From positions 1-64,000 of the forward strand of contig JAIWNI010000115.1 of the NCBI GenBank assembly GCA_025331435.1: 64,000 bases of DNA. Reading direction: 5' to 3'. The stretch is from Choanephora cucurbitarum. Taxonomy: Eukaryota > Mucoromycota > Mucoromycetes > Mucorales > Choanephoraceae. Position numbers and translations under genes: made by a program. The notes below the pieces were generated by a model, which searched no databases, was not told the origin of the DNA, and worked only from the letters and a program-made list of their open reading frames with translations. Positions 22,605 through 34,531 of the stretch are shown here, piece by piece; position 1 is the first letter of the stretch, and every line of letters begins with the position of its first letter.

Positions 22605-25600
22605 ATGTCACTGTCTTTAGTTCGACAAACAGCAACAAAAGGAAGGCTATTCCCTATTCATCGATATCAGAGACAGACACTTTTGAAATGCGCATCTATA
22701 GCAACCAGATACAACAGCTCCTCAGCTACGGTAGAGGCTTCACCATCCTCCGCAGCAGAGTCTAAACCACTTAATAACCGTCGGCAACATATCATCTTTC
22801 CGAGCCCAGCCCTTGACAATTTCACAGAAACTACTCGAGTATTACCTTCGGGCATAGCAGAGCAATTCGCTATCTTGAAGGCATGTATTGCTTCTGGCTC
22901 GATGGATCGAGCAGAACGTATTATGACCGAGCTATACAAGACAAAACCCAAGGAGATGAAGATGTTTGCAGATATCAATGTCTATAACAATTTTTTGAAT
23001 GGATTTGTGGAAGCGTCAGATAGACCAATGACCAAGAATTGTTTGTCTTGGTTCGATCATATGAAAACATATGGTGTAAATGCTGATGCAGATACATTCG
23101 CTATTATTGTCAAAGGATTTTTAAAGTATGTATTTTTTTTTGGAAATTAGCATTATGTGGCTTTTTAGGTTTGAACAAAAAAATTCATGCTAAATGTTCG
23201 TTACAGAGTCAAGAGTTACCACACCGCTAGAGCATTACTTAGAGACTTATCAGAAACAGAAAACATTACAGTAGATCAGATGTTGCGTTCTCAATACTTG
23301 AGCAAGGATGATGTCCACTTATTTAGACAGGTAAGTGATTGAGCAAGGAGAGAATGGGTTTGAACACATTTAGAAGTGACCAACATCTGCTCTTTTCAAA
23401 TAGATGGTGGATGTTTTAAAGACAGGAAGACATGATGTAAATATGGAGCAACTTCTAAATGAGCTAGAAAATAGAACAGACAATATTCTCGGAAAACCTG
23501 CTGCCAAAGAAGTGTTGTCGAAGACAGAATCAGTTACAGGCGCAGCCAAAAACGATGTTAAAGTAGAAATTGTTCCTGAAGTAAAGCCCACAAAGTCTAT
23601 TGGTGTACATTTCTTGCAAGAACAATTGGCAGCTTTGCGCGATCCTCATGCAAGTGCTAAGATGGATCCGTTCGAGCTTCAGTTGGCTCTTGAACAACAA
23701 GGTTATGAAATGGCTTTACAGAAACTTTTGCATTCAAAAGAACAAAGTATTGAGCGTGGTGATACCCTGAATGCTATGAACCTTACACCTCTTAAGCGTA
23801 TTATGTGGACATGGCACCAAAGTATGATGCCGCTGATTAAGGAAGAGATTGAGCGTTGCGATGCTGCTACTTTACGTGAGGCAGATCGTCGTGCCTATGG
23901 TCCCTTTTTGAAGCTATTGCCTCCTCAGACTTTATCCATTGTCACTATCTTAGAACTCCTACGTCTTCACAACTCATCTGGTATCGGTGACGGTATGAAG
24001 ACAGCTCGTGCAATTATTGATATTGGTAAAGCTGTTGAAATGGAGTACAATGCTGTTCAGATCAAGAGACGTGCCAGCAATTCTTCTATTTTGGACAGAA
24101 ACACAGACCCACAAGCATTGTTTTCCAATGCTCGGTTATTCAACTTGGCTGTTAGAAAAGCACAATCTAAGATCGAGCAGAATGCACTTAACAAAGAAGT
24201 AGATACACTAGCAAGTGACTGGAATCCTGTTTGGCCAAGCACTATTCGTGCCAAGGTTGGTAGTGTCTTGACAAGTTTGTTATTAGAGGCCGCAAAAATC
24301 CCTGTTCCCAGCAAAGACCCTGAAACTGGAATGAAAATGTAATTTTATTTGCACATATAACCAGCTGATCAGATATTGATTTCTTCTTATAGTATAGAGA
24401 ATATTCCAGCTTTCTTTCATACCTATCAATATGTACATGGTAAAAGAGTAGGTATCATCAAGTTTTCAGAACAATTGACACGAATGCTTTCTCGTGAACC
24501 TGTACGTGATACTTTGCACCCACGTCTTTTACCTATGCTTGTGCATCCTCGTCCATGGCTCTCTTACAACTCAGGTGGTTATCTCTCAACTAAGTCTGTT
24601 TGTATGAGAATCAAGGATTCTGCTGAGCAGTTGGTTTATTTATCCAAAGCCTCTGAGCAAGACCATCTTACCCAAGTCCTGGCTGGTTTAGATGTATTGG
24701 GTTCCACTCGATGGAGAGTCAACAAAGATGTGTTTAAGGTCATTTTAGATGTTTGGAACTCTGGCGAAGCACTTGCCGATATTCCACCTGCCATCGGGGA
24801 GCCTGCACCTCTACCTCCCAAGCCTGCTAACTATGATACCGATCCTAAAGCCAAATTCTTATGGGTTTCCGAAGTAAAGCAGCAGCAAACAAACGAAAAG
24901 AATTTCCATAGTTTAAGATGTGATGTCAATTATAAAGTCGAAACTGCACGTGCCGTAAGTAGCCTTTGAATTGATAAGAAAGAAGTGACTAAAGATAAAA
25001 TACAGTTTTTAAATCTGCCAATGTACTTCCCTCACAACATGGATTTCCGTGGTCGTGCTTATCCTATGCCTCCCACACTGAATCACTTGGGTAATGATTT
25101 GTGTCGTGGTCTGTTACACTTTGACGAAGCAAAGCCTCTAGGTCCCCGTGGTTGGAGATGGCTTAAGATTCATTTGGCTAATTTGTATGGTTACGATAAA
25201 CACTCTTTCACTGAAAGAGAACAATATACTATGGATAATATTGAACATATTTTGGATTCCGTCGACAAGCCTCTAGAGGTAAGAACTCCTTTTTCATCAT
25301 GCATAAAATAGGACACTCAATAAATTAACACGTCTTTGTGTGTAGGGCAAACGATGGTGGTTGAAGGCAGAAAACCCATGGCAATGTCTTGCTGCTTGTT
25401 ATGAAGTAGCAGCTGCTTTCCGTAGTGGCAAGCCTGAGGAATTTAAATCTCAATTGCCTGTTCACCAAGATGGTACTTGTAATGGTCTCCAACACTATGC
25501 TGCCCTTGGTGGTGATTTAGCTGGTGCTCGAGCTGTCAATTTAGCTGCGGGCGATCGTCCTGCCGATGTCTATACAGGTGTTGCTGATCTGGTAAACAGC

Positions 25601-26827
25601 ACAATCAACAAGTCAGCAGCTGAAGGTGATGAACTGGCCAAACTCCTACAGGGCAATATTAGTCGTAAGGTGGTTAAGCAAACAGTGATGACCAACGTGT
25701 ATGGTGTGACATTCGTAGGTGCCCGTGCACAAATCGAAAACCGTTTGAGAGAAAATCCCAACATTCCTCGAGAGAAGGTCTATGCTCTTTCTGGCTACTT
25801 GGCCAAGGTTGTCTTTTCCTCTTTAGGTGAAATGTTTGCGGGTGCTCGTCAAATTCAAGATTGGCTTACTGACTCTGCTAGACGTATTGCACGCAGTGTA
25901 CCCTTAGAGACCCTTCAAGACGCAGGTATTGTTCCTGGGGGCTCCAATATTGAAAAGACAGTAACTGGACAAAAGGGTAAGCGTTCAAAGAAGAACAAAG
26001 AGTTCTCTGCACGTAACCCTTCTGCCAGTCAGATGAGTTCAGTTATTTGGACAACACCTCTTGGATTACCCATCGTGCAACCTTATCGTCGATCAGGCAA
26101 GAAACAAGTTGCCACTTTGCTACAAACTATCTTTATTGAAGATCCTGATGCTTCCCGTCCTGTGAATGCCATGAAGCAGAGTACTGCTTTCCCTCCTAAT
26201 TTCATTCACTCGCTTGATGCTACCCACATGTTACTGTCTGCTGTTGCTTGTCATAAGAAGGGTATGACCTTTGCCTCTGTACACGACAGTTACTGGACTC
26301 ATGCTTGTGACGTCGATAACATGAACGAAGTCATCCGTGATCAATTTATCGAGCTTCACTCTCAACCCATTATGGAGAATTTGATTGCTGAATTCAAAGA
26401 AAGATATAAGGATTACCGTGTCCCACATTCTGCACTCATGTCTGAAACTAGTACTACTAGTGCAAAGAAGACAGTAGGTGGAAGTGAAGACGATATATCA
26501 GATGATGGTATTGGATCTAGCCTATTTGGCGATCCATTAGCTATGGAGAAAGAACTTGAACAAGAGAAGTTCAAGAAGGAAAGCGAAAAGAAGGATGCTT
26601 TAAAGGCTATTTTCGGTCTTGGAGGTACACCTGAAACAGACGGTGACGGTGATGAAGATTTAGAAGAAGAAGTTGAAGAAGAAGAAGATGCATCTCCTAA
26701 GAAGAAGAAGAAGGGTGCTGCTCAGAAGTACAAACACAGTTGGGAACCACTTACATTTGCACCTTTGCCAGCTAAAGGTGAATTCGATATTAACGAGGTC
26801 AAGAAATCACAATACTTTTTCCATTAG
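22605..26827 (+). CDS. RPO41: Mitochondrial DNA-directed RNA polymerase
   Basis: Single-subunit T7-like polymerase that transcribes mitochondrial DNA. Exons are 22605-23125, 23207-23330, 23404-24338, 24393-24954, 25006-25278 and 25346-26827, total 1298 residues. The N-terminus is basic and Ser/Arg-rich, fitting a mitochondrial presequence, and is followed by helical PPR-like sequence. Polymerase motifs are DFRGRAYPMPPTLNH, VHQDGTCNGLQHYAALGGD (motif A Asp), RKVVKQTVMTNVYGVTF (motif B) and FASVHDSYWTHACDVD (motif C, HDS). The normal C-terminus GEFDINEVKKSQYFFH is present, but just before it lies an inserted acidic and lysine-rich segment of roughly 90 residues (about 1175-1265) with EEEVEEEED and KKKKKG. 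Identification is secure. Confidence 0.97.
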
Positions 26828-26932
26828 AGCTTTTTTTTTTCTGTTTACATATTATTCCCCCCTATATTTTTCTCTCTCTTTTTTTTTTTAAGAACATGAC
26901 ATTGGTTCATGTATGTATTTTATGTATAAATT

Positions 26933-26938
26933 AATAAA
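26933..26938 (+). terminator. Candidate poly(A) signal of RPO41
   Basis: AATAAA about 105 bp after the RPO41 stop and just before the convergent gene's end. Confidence 0.4.
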
Positions 26939-27029
26939 GATTTCACATTAGAGTAATGTATAACGCTTTCGATATTAGCTTGCTTCTATTCTTTAACAAT
27001 GCTTATTTGGAATAGATTTCGTATATTAA

Positions 27030-29799
27030 TTATAGGTTCTCTGATTGGATGATATTTCCTGTTTGGTTGATTTCAATAGCACTGCTTTGAATGGAAACAC
27101 CAGAGATAGAATAGTTTTTTAAAAGATAATGGAAACAAAGAGGCTGAGGAGTACCTATTTGCTGAACGTAGAATTTGGCAAGTAATCGCTGTTGAGGACC
27201 GTCCTCTCCCTGGTACTGCTGCAGCAAATCTCGAGTATGCCAAGTCAATCGCTTGTTTGATATATCCCAAATGCCTTGAGGCGTACTCTGAACACTTGTC
27301 ACCGTATCATCCATAACAACATAAACACTGCCCTTGATGTCGGTATGAACGATTTCTCTATTTTTACTGTGCTTCACAATCAGATAGGATATACCTTCTA
27401 CACACTTCCAAGAAGCTGACAGCTGCAATGGAAGCGATGATAAGCTTGCAGTTGCCTCATAAGTAAAGCAAGTTGTTGGATGATCTTGACTGAGATTGGT
27501 GGTATCTAGAAGATAATCATCATTTGATCCAGATGTAATTAGAGGTGAACATGGTCTGAGTTCAAGTGATTCGGAGGTATGATTTATATGGATAGGAATT
27601 CTGGCTAGCGAGTTGTCGTGGCAGCTAAGCAAAATTTGACCAGTAACGTATACTTTGTCATCTACAATCCTTATAGTTTCTTGAGTAGATGCAGATAAAG
27701 CTTGTAGGGATGATTCTTGCTGAGTTTGCTGAGTTTCTGGAATTGGTTGGAGCTGCAAAGAAGCTTCAGAAGTTCTCAATCTCAAACTACTTAGAGATGA
27801 TGGGCTGGAAGGCATGTTGAAATTTGATAAAGCAAGTGAGGATGAAGCAATGAATGGATTGGTATCACTGGAGGGTAAGAAAATCATGGAATTGGACCGA
27901 GTTTGGGTTGGATTCGTTGCTGATCCTGCAGCGAACAAAGTGGAGTATGTTTGTGATCGAGGCATGTTTCTACAGGCTGCTTGTCAGATAGTTTGTATCT
28001 CAACTGTGTCCTTTACTTACTCTCTTCGTCCTCTAGGCCGTCTTGAAGCAGTCGGTGTTCTCTATAAGATAGAATGAATATGTCTGTCGAAAGATAAACA
28101 GGAGAAAATAGTTTCCCTTACCTCGCGAAGTATATTTGCCATCTTATTAAATGACTCGTTCGCTTGACTCGTCTCCTCTTGTACTGCGCTCTCCTTAATA
28201 CTCACTTGGTATCGCTGACTCCAACTCAAGCTACAAATGCAAATCAGATACATGTTTGAAAGAGATAGGATAGAGAACGCGGTTTTACCTCTGTAAGTCT
28301 GAATCAATATCTGACGGTGATTCTCTAGAAGAGACATCAGAGCCAAAAGCATGAGCATAAGATGTGGTATTTCTTGAAGGTATAGAATAACCCTCTGAGT
28401 CTACTATAGGCGCCTATGTCGCATGGTTTTCTTTAAGTTGCCTTACTTTGTTTTTGGCTATACTATGTCACTTACAGGACTTGATTGATCTCTAGAAATA
28501 GAAGGTGGGGCTACATCGATGATAGAATTAGGTGCTATGATATGATTAGTATCAGCAGCCACAGGCGTAGTGATAGGATGATTGGGATAGCTAGTGAATT
28601 CCAATAAATAAGTGAGCATAAATGAACTGCAATTTTCTTAACTATCTTACTCAAATTGACTTAGTTGATCTTGACTCTTCTTGCGTCTCCCAAACACCGA
28701 TTTTACTTGATTTAGATAAGTAAATTTGCTGCTTACTTCTATATATGAACTTACATTTATTTACCGAACGAGAGGATTCATGAGAATGTGTAGTAGACGA
28801 CCTTGGTCTCCTGGGAACTGACGCGGACTCTATTGTCTGTAATCCTCTACCTTTTTCTTTACAGAAATCAAGCATATCATGCCCCACATCAAATTCTTTA
28901 GCAGACAATAGAGTTTTATCGGCCATCTAATCAAATGTTGAGTAACCTCGTGCTGCTTCTTCTGTCAACGGAGTTATTCACCTGAACCTGTTTCAATAGC
29001 TGATCAGATTGAATCGTCTCAAACTTTTCAACCATATTTTTGAGTCGGTTAAGTCTAGCCTGATCTGCTTTTTGGTGTAAATTCAGGTAATCGATACCGT
29101 CTGTCTGCCATTCGCCAGTGGTCTCGGCTGATTTCTTTTTGAAGAGAGATCCTCGTACTGATTTCTTTTTTTGAATTGACTGAATGATAGCATCCATCTG
29201 AAACAGTCAAATGAGTATTTAGACTCCTTTTTGCTTGCTGATTCACTTGTTTACCTGCTGAATCTGATGAATTTCTTCAGAGCATGGTGTTCTCATTGGC
29301 TTTTCTATCTCGTGTGTTATCTGTTGGGCAAATTCCAGGTGATAACTTGCTATTTGGCTCAATTCATTCAACAACAATTCCCATACAGGTCCAAAATGTC
29401 TACATTCCCGGTAATATTGTCAGCGAGGAGAAAAGAGAATACATATGCTTATGTGTGTGCGTGTTTACCCTAATACAACTGGGTCTGTCGTATATAGTTT
29501 TTTAGATGCCTTTGAAAGACTTTTGGCATAGTTTTCTTCTATCATTGCTCTGAATTATTTTCTTTTGTTTGAGTGAATTTATCTCAACATTGTTTGGCTG
29601 AAGTAACTCACCTCTCCTTAATATAGTCAGCGAACTCGTTGTCTAGTGCGATGGCATCTTTTAGTCTAGTTTGGACAATCGAGATGCCTTCTCTTGGTTG
29701 CTTTGTCTAGTTGAGTAACACGTTGAAGATGAGTTTTTTTTAAAAGTCATGCGTAAAGGAGATTACCAAGAAAGCATCAACATAGCATGCCTCAGCCAT
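27030..29799 (-). CDS. Syp1/FCHo-like muniscin (F-BAR plus mu-homology domain)
   Basis: Early endocytic adaptor that bends membrane and recruits cargo at the plasma membrane. Twelve exons: 29799-29767, 29706-29612, 29549-29469, 29399-29255, 29197-28982, 28926-28755, 28705-28651, 28590-28476, 28413-28289, 28230-28122, 28061-28021 and 27969-27030, total about 708 residues. The F-BAR part (residues 1-250) reads YVDAFLTKQPREGISI, KDAIALDNEFADYI, ENYAKSLSKASKKLY and HFGPVWELLLNELSQIAS. A Ser/Pro-rich linker follows. The C-terminal region from about 450 (VDDKVYVTGQILLS, then SASWKCVEGISYLIV) matches the muniscin mu-homology domain. The first ATG is preceded by a possible 3' splice site, so a further upstream exon is possible. 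Confidence 0.85.
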
Positions 29800-30686
29800 C
29801 AAGCTAGAAAAAGAAAAAGGAAATGGTAAAAGACGAGAGAGAGAAAAAAACACAGGAAGTCTATTCAACTAAAGACGCTTAATTTTTTTCGACTGCATTT
29901 GAGAGACAGATAGATTGAGTATCTTTTTTCCGCCTATTTAGATAGATTGACACGGCAAAAGAAAAGAGTGCACACAAACGCGCATTTACTTAATCTGTAA
30001 AGAGAGTCATCTTCTGAATCTGTATCGAATTCAAAGTGAATTGCAATTGTCCTTATAGTATAGTGTGTCGATGATCAAGCAAACACGGTTACACAATCTT
30101 GGCCAAACTTTTTTCTATTTCAAGTAAAAGGTATAAATGTCAAAAAATAAATAAATGGTTAAATTAATTGGCTGAATCATACCGAATGGTCCTTTTATTA
30201 ATTTGTCCTTTCAGGGGCTAATTCAAATCGACGATGCATAAAGACTCCTGTTAATATTGCTGGACAGACATTTTCGTTCGCCTTGACGGTTTCAAACGAA
30301 ACTCTAAGACAACGAGAGGAATTCAGCTTGTTTTGCTGTTCACAGTTGCTTCAGTGCTTCTATAACAACTAGCTTGGTTACAGAATACAAACGGCTATTG
30401 TCTACGATCAAGGCTAAGTTGATTATCATGTAGCGTCCCTTTAAATTTCCTTACCAAAGCTTTTTAGACGGCTAACTTGTTTCAGCAACTCTACAATAGC
30501 TACATTCTCAAACTTATTAGAAAAATAGTTTCAATACTTCAGAATCTCATTTCAGCCTTGCTTTTAACTCATTGACTTCTAGATAGGATGTATAAATACT
30601 GAGAGGCTTATGCAGCTGTCAAATCAAAGGAACACAGGTTTGAATTCGATAGTTGTAACTTTGATATTAAGCTATGATATATTTTG
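29800..30686. other. Intergenic region
   Basis: About 0.9 kb upstream of the Syp1-like gene. AT-rich, with purine runs near 29840-29960. No gene is recognised. Confidence 0.5.
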
Positions 30687-31396
30687 TTAAAAGTATTGAA
30701 ACCATCTTCTCTTACAGGAAAAACCAACGAGATTCTTTTTTTTTTACAACCAGTAATAACAGACAATTTACATTTAATTGCAAAAGCAAGCATTCATCGC
30801 TAAAAAGAAACAGTCTTGAGCATTCCACTTAAAAAAAAAGAGAGACATTCTCGAATACGATTGTTGAATCAATCGTCATTGATTACTCAAGAGTACTGCA
30901 GCCGTCAGTTGGCTTGCAACATATGTATTCTCGAGCTAGTTGTTATTTTGCTTTCTTTTGACAACTCAATATGTAGTGTTTTGCAGTCTAATTCCTTTTC
31001 TTTCAAACAAGATTCACTTGCTATACGTATTCAGAGATGTAGTCAGCAATAAGCGGTGCTCGATAGTTAATAAAAAGGGAGGAACAAAAAAAAAAGAGAG
31101 GATGGGATAGGAGACAAAAGATTAAGCTAGCTCGGAAAGAGAAGATCATTCAGCAAAATTATGATCCGCTTACCAACAAGTCTGATAGAAAACTGCAGTA
31201 GGATCAAAAGCAGTACCATTAAAATCCAAGGCGCAAAGTGTACACCACATCACATAAAAAGCAATGATAAAAAGGCAATGAATTTCAGTATATGAAGAGC
31301 CAAGGATATGTGATCAATGGCAATGCCAGGCCACACTCTGATTCTTACTTCTAATTGGGCGTCATCTACAGACACAATAAAACTAGTAACGGACAT
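30687..31396 (-). CDS. Possible small multi-exon gene, unrecognised
   Basis: Three short exons join in one consistent frame with good GT-AG signals: 31396-31349 (MSVTSFIVSVDDAQLE, donor GTAAGA), 31192-31174 (FSIRLV, acceptor CTGCAG) and 31020 to about 30903 (ASESCLKEKELDCK...). Two further exons, about 30799-30772 (DECLLLQLN) and 30734-30687, also fit the phase but are weaker. The resulting protein would be about 100 residues, soluble and charged. No family is recognised. Its start lies only 68 bp from the start of the divergent CENP-M-like gene. A decayed gene or chance splice signals remain possible, and the 3' structure is uncertain. Confidence 0.35.
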
Positions 31397-31464
31397 TCAA
31401 TATTTGTCAAAACTGACAGTGGTTAGAGCAACATTTTTCTTTCTTTTGTTTTTTTTTGACTATC

Positions 31465-32259
31465 ATGCTTCGACCACAATATACCCGTAGACCTTTCGAA
31501 TTAATGGTATTGGTTATTGAGAAACCCAGACAGAATTCTATGGGCTTACAAATGTGAATGGATTCGTAGATTCTAGGTCGCCCTGGTGCAGGCAAACGTA
31601 CTTTGTCAGATCAATTCTTAAGAGTCAAAGATGTCTTCTTTTCAATGTAAATCAGAATACAATAGAACAAGAAAAAAAAAAGACTAATGCAACTATCTAG
31701 AAATATAGCAGAAGACGTGCCAACAGTCAATGTAGACCGAGTTGATTATATACTGATTCTGGTTGACTTGACACAAGAGGATAGTATGTGGTTACTTGAT
31801 CAAGCATTACAGCAGATGAATGTACGCTTTTTAGTCAAGAAATTGGCCATTGTCGTCACAAAAAGTGAGAAATTGAATACTTGCACCTCTAATAAGCTTA
31901 TTAACAATTTCCCAAGTGGACCAAATCAGGCAAAAGGAAATCGAAATCCATCAAATTCAAAGCACACTTGAATCCTATTTTGATATTCCTATCTTCTATG
32001 TCAATTTGAGTGTACATGTCAGGTTTAATCTTTGTTGTCATTTTAGCTCACATTTTGTTTATAGAGACACTTTGAAAGAACACGATTATGCCAGCAACTA
32101 ACACAGCTGATCAAGACAGATACACTCCAGTGTAGACATGTTAATACGTCAACGCTTGGGTGCATTGATCTGTACGATCCTGAAGAGCCTGTTGCTGAAG
32201 AAGATGAAGATGAAGATCATGAGATGACTGAGACAAGTGTAACAGAACCAAGCCAATAA
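31465..32259 (+). CDS. CENP-M-like inner-kinetochore protein (small-GTPase fold)
   Basis: A 190-residue protein from exons 31465-31506, 31570-31646, 31701-31864, 31917-32011 and 32065-32259, all phases consistent. It starts MLRPQYTRRPFELM and continues ILGRPGAGKRTLSDQFLR. Central blocks are VDRVDYILILVDLTQ, VRFLVKKLAIVVTKMDQ and YFDIPIFYVNLS, then RTRLCQQLTQLIK and an acidic tail. Order and spacing follow animal CENP-M (LRP start, a strand ending in IVFVVNL, FFLGKVCFLATGA, PLLYCDL, QRLVRVLQ; human length 180). CENP-M is a catalytically dead small-GTPase-like subunit of the constitutive centromere-associated network. Unlike the animal protein, this one keeps a near P-loop (GRPGAGKR, lacking the Ser/Thr after Lys) and TKMD at the G4 position. 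An unrelated small GTPase is the main alternative. Confidence 0.65.
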
Positions 32260-32408
32260 GAACCATTTGTTCATATGCTCCTTGCTTTTATTATTATTAT
32301 TTTCAAAAGTTGTTTCAACAAATAAGCTATATTATTTTGGCGTAATTTTACGTATATTTTTTTTGTTGTTATTCTTTTTTTTTTACAGTATTGCTATATA
32401 TAATAGTT

Positions 32409-33691
32409 ATGCAGCAACCTGAATACTATAGTTATATTCTCGATAATTCAAAGCCACTCCAGACAGATGACAACAATAACATTTTTAATAATCTAGACTT
32501 ACCGACATCGCAAAATCTACCGCAACAACCTTTATTAGGCGAGTCCAGTTCTTCAACAAACCCTCAACAACAACAACAGCAGTTGACATCAGCTAAAGGT
32601 ACTACTGATTTTCGCCGCCGAAAGAATTGGTCTGAGCGAATTTTGGTTGAAATTACCGGTCTACTGCATGTCCTTTCACCTACTGGCAAAATACTCTATT
32701 GCTCAGAATCGACTCATGAGTTGACAGGCTTCCGACCTCATGAACTTGTAGGCCAACCCCTGGTTGATTTTTTACATGTAGATGATATTGACGTTTTTAT
32801 TCGAGACTTTCAAATGGCTTTTCATATGCGCTCTCAGATCAAGACATATTATCGATTTCGTAGAAAAGATGACAGTCATGTTATCTTTGAAGTTGTTGGT
32901 CAACCCAAATCAGATCATCCCGGGCAAGCACCTCAATCATTTTTTGGGATTGCTCAACCAGTGCCTACCAGAAGTGGCAATCTGTTGGATACCTTCTTAG
33001 AACTCAAAACAGAAAACAATTGGCTCAAGAAACGAATTGATGAATTGTCAGCCAAGTATGGCCCTGTCAATCCTCAGCGTGAAGAAGACAGTACGATGAC
33101 TAATGCACCTATCGCATTGGATTCTATGAATTCCCATCATCGACTAAGCAATACTTATCCATCTAACAACAACCATTCAAACACTCACCATGATTCCACT
33201 CACTTTTCTCCTCCTGCTCTTCCTCCCTCTAATTCCCATCATTCTAACGATTCATTGAATCATATGCATACACACATAAAATCGGATCCTTGGCTAGATT
33301 CAACCGATATGGATCACCATTCATTTCATACCGAAGATAAACATGTTAGTAATCCTGATCAAGATATGTCTGCGGATAATCTGGAGCGAAAAGATAAATG
33401 GAAAAGACGCGTAAGTATCTCATCATTCTGTCGTATAGTGGATGCTAAGGGAAAAGATAGAAAAAGACAAAGGGATCAGATGAATATGTTTGTGCAGATT
33501 GTGGGACAACCTCTTCCCCAGAATGGCGAAAGGGACCCCAAGGACCTAAAACGTAAGTGTACTAGAGAGAAAGAAAGAAAAATCGATTACGGAGATATTC
33601 ATATATATGTATTGTTGTCATTAGTCTATGTAACGCATGTGGTCTTCGTTGGGCTAAAAAGAACAAAAAGAGAGATTTGAATGATGACTGA
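32409..33691 (+). CDS. White collar-2 type GATA factor (WC-2/MADB family)
   Basis: Partner of the WC-1 blue-light photoreceptor; together they drive light-responsive transcription in the nucleus. Exons 32409-33410, 33461-33552 and 33625-33691 give 386 residues. A PAS domain spans about residues 85-195 ([40 protein letters not shown]); it lacks the LOV cysteine motif, as expected for WC-2. A short coiled segment ([18 protein letters not shown]) and a His/Ser/Asn-rich linker follow. The GATA zinc finger is assembled over two introns: [19 protein letters not shown], then [17 protein letters not shown]. The Met at 32409 is preferred to the in-frame Met at 32391. Mucorales carry several WC-2 paralogues, so the exact orthologue is not assigned. 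Confidence 0.93.
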
Positions 33692-33830
33692 AACAGGCCA
33701 GGATTCTCCGAATGACTATGATAATACTGCATATAAAGGATACCTCTCTCTCTCTCCCTTACTATCTTTCTTTCCTTCCTTCATTTTTTGACTCTCTCTT
33801 TTAATATATATCTATCTATCTATATACACT

Positions 33831-34433
33831 ATGCTGTTTTATCATGATCAATTAAAGACATTTATTCATAGACCACCTAATCCTCACTTATTATCTTATG
33901 TAACACACCAAGCATCTCTTGTGATCCCTTGTCATCATTCAATGATTGAAGAAGCACAACCATTAATTCCACCTCTAGGTGCCTTTGTCAACCTATTAGT
34001 CAAGCGAGCTTATATACGGACAGGCACTCTGTTAGCTTCCCTGGTCTTGTTGGATCGACTTCGACAACGCCTGACTCAATTCGCGAGAGGAATGCCATGT
34101 ACTTGTCAGCGTATCTTTCTAGCCACCCTAATTGTCACCACTAAATGTCTACATGATACCTCGCCTAAGAACAAGCATTGGACTAAATTTGCAGTTTATT
34201 TTACGCTTGCAGAAATCAACTTGATGGAAAAACAATTTTTATCTTTGATAGATTATCAATTGGTCATTACCGAGAGGGATTTACTGTATAGCTTTATGGC
34301 CTATTCCAACATATCTTCTTCGATACCCAGATCTCTTTCCTGTTCAATCAATGATAGAAAAAAGAAAAAGGAAAGCAGGCAAAGATCAAAACGACACCAT
34401 TCATCATTTTCTCTTTCACAAGAAACCAAATAA
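33831..34433 (+). CDS. Pho85-type (Pcl) cyclin
   Basis: A 200-residue single-exon protein with one N-terminal cyclin box (about residues 50-165). Typical blocks are LIPPLGAFVNLLVKRAYIR, LLASLVLLDRLRQRL, RIFLATLIVTTKCLHD, WTKFAVYF and EINLMEKQFLSLIDYQLVI, matching Pcl1/2-like cyclins that activate the Pho85 kinase in cell-cycle and morphogenesis control. The C-terminus is Ser/Arg/Lys-rich. It is preceded by CT-rich sequence and lies 98 bp from the convergent GW-rich gene. The choice between Pcl1/2 and another Pcl group is open. Confidence 0.85.
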   Translation: MLFYHDQLKTFIHRPPNPHLLSYVTHQASLVIPCHHSMIEEAQPLIPPLGAFVNLLVKRAYIRTGTLLASLVLLDRLRQRLTQFARGMPCTCQRIFLATLIVTTKCLHDTSPKNKHWTKFAVYFTLAEINLMEKQFLSLIDYQLVITERDLLYSFMAYSNISSSIPRSLSCSINDRKKKKESRQRSKRHHSSFSLSQETK

Positions 34434-34531
34434 ATAAAAATTCCTCTCAAAAAAAAAAAAAGATTATAAAAAACACTACAAGTTCATCATTGATTTGTCA
34501 AATTTCAAACGAGACTTTATTGTAGTGTCAA

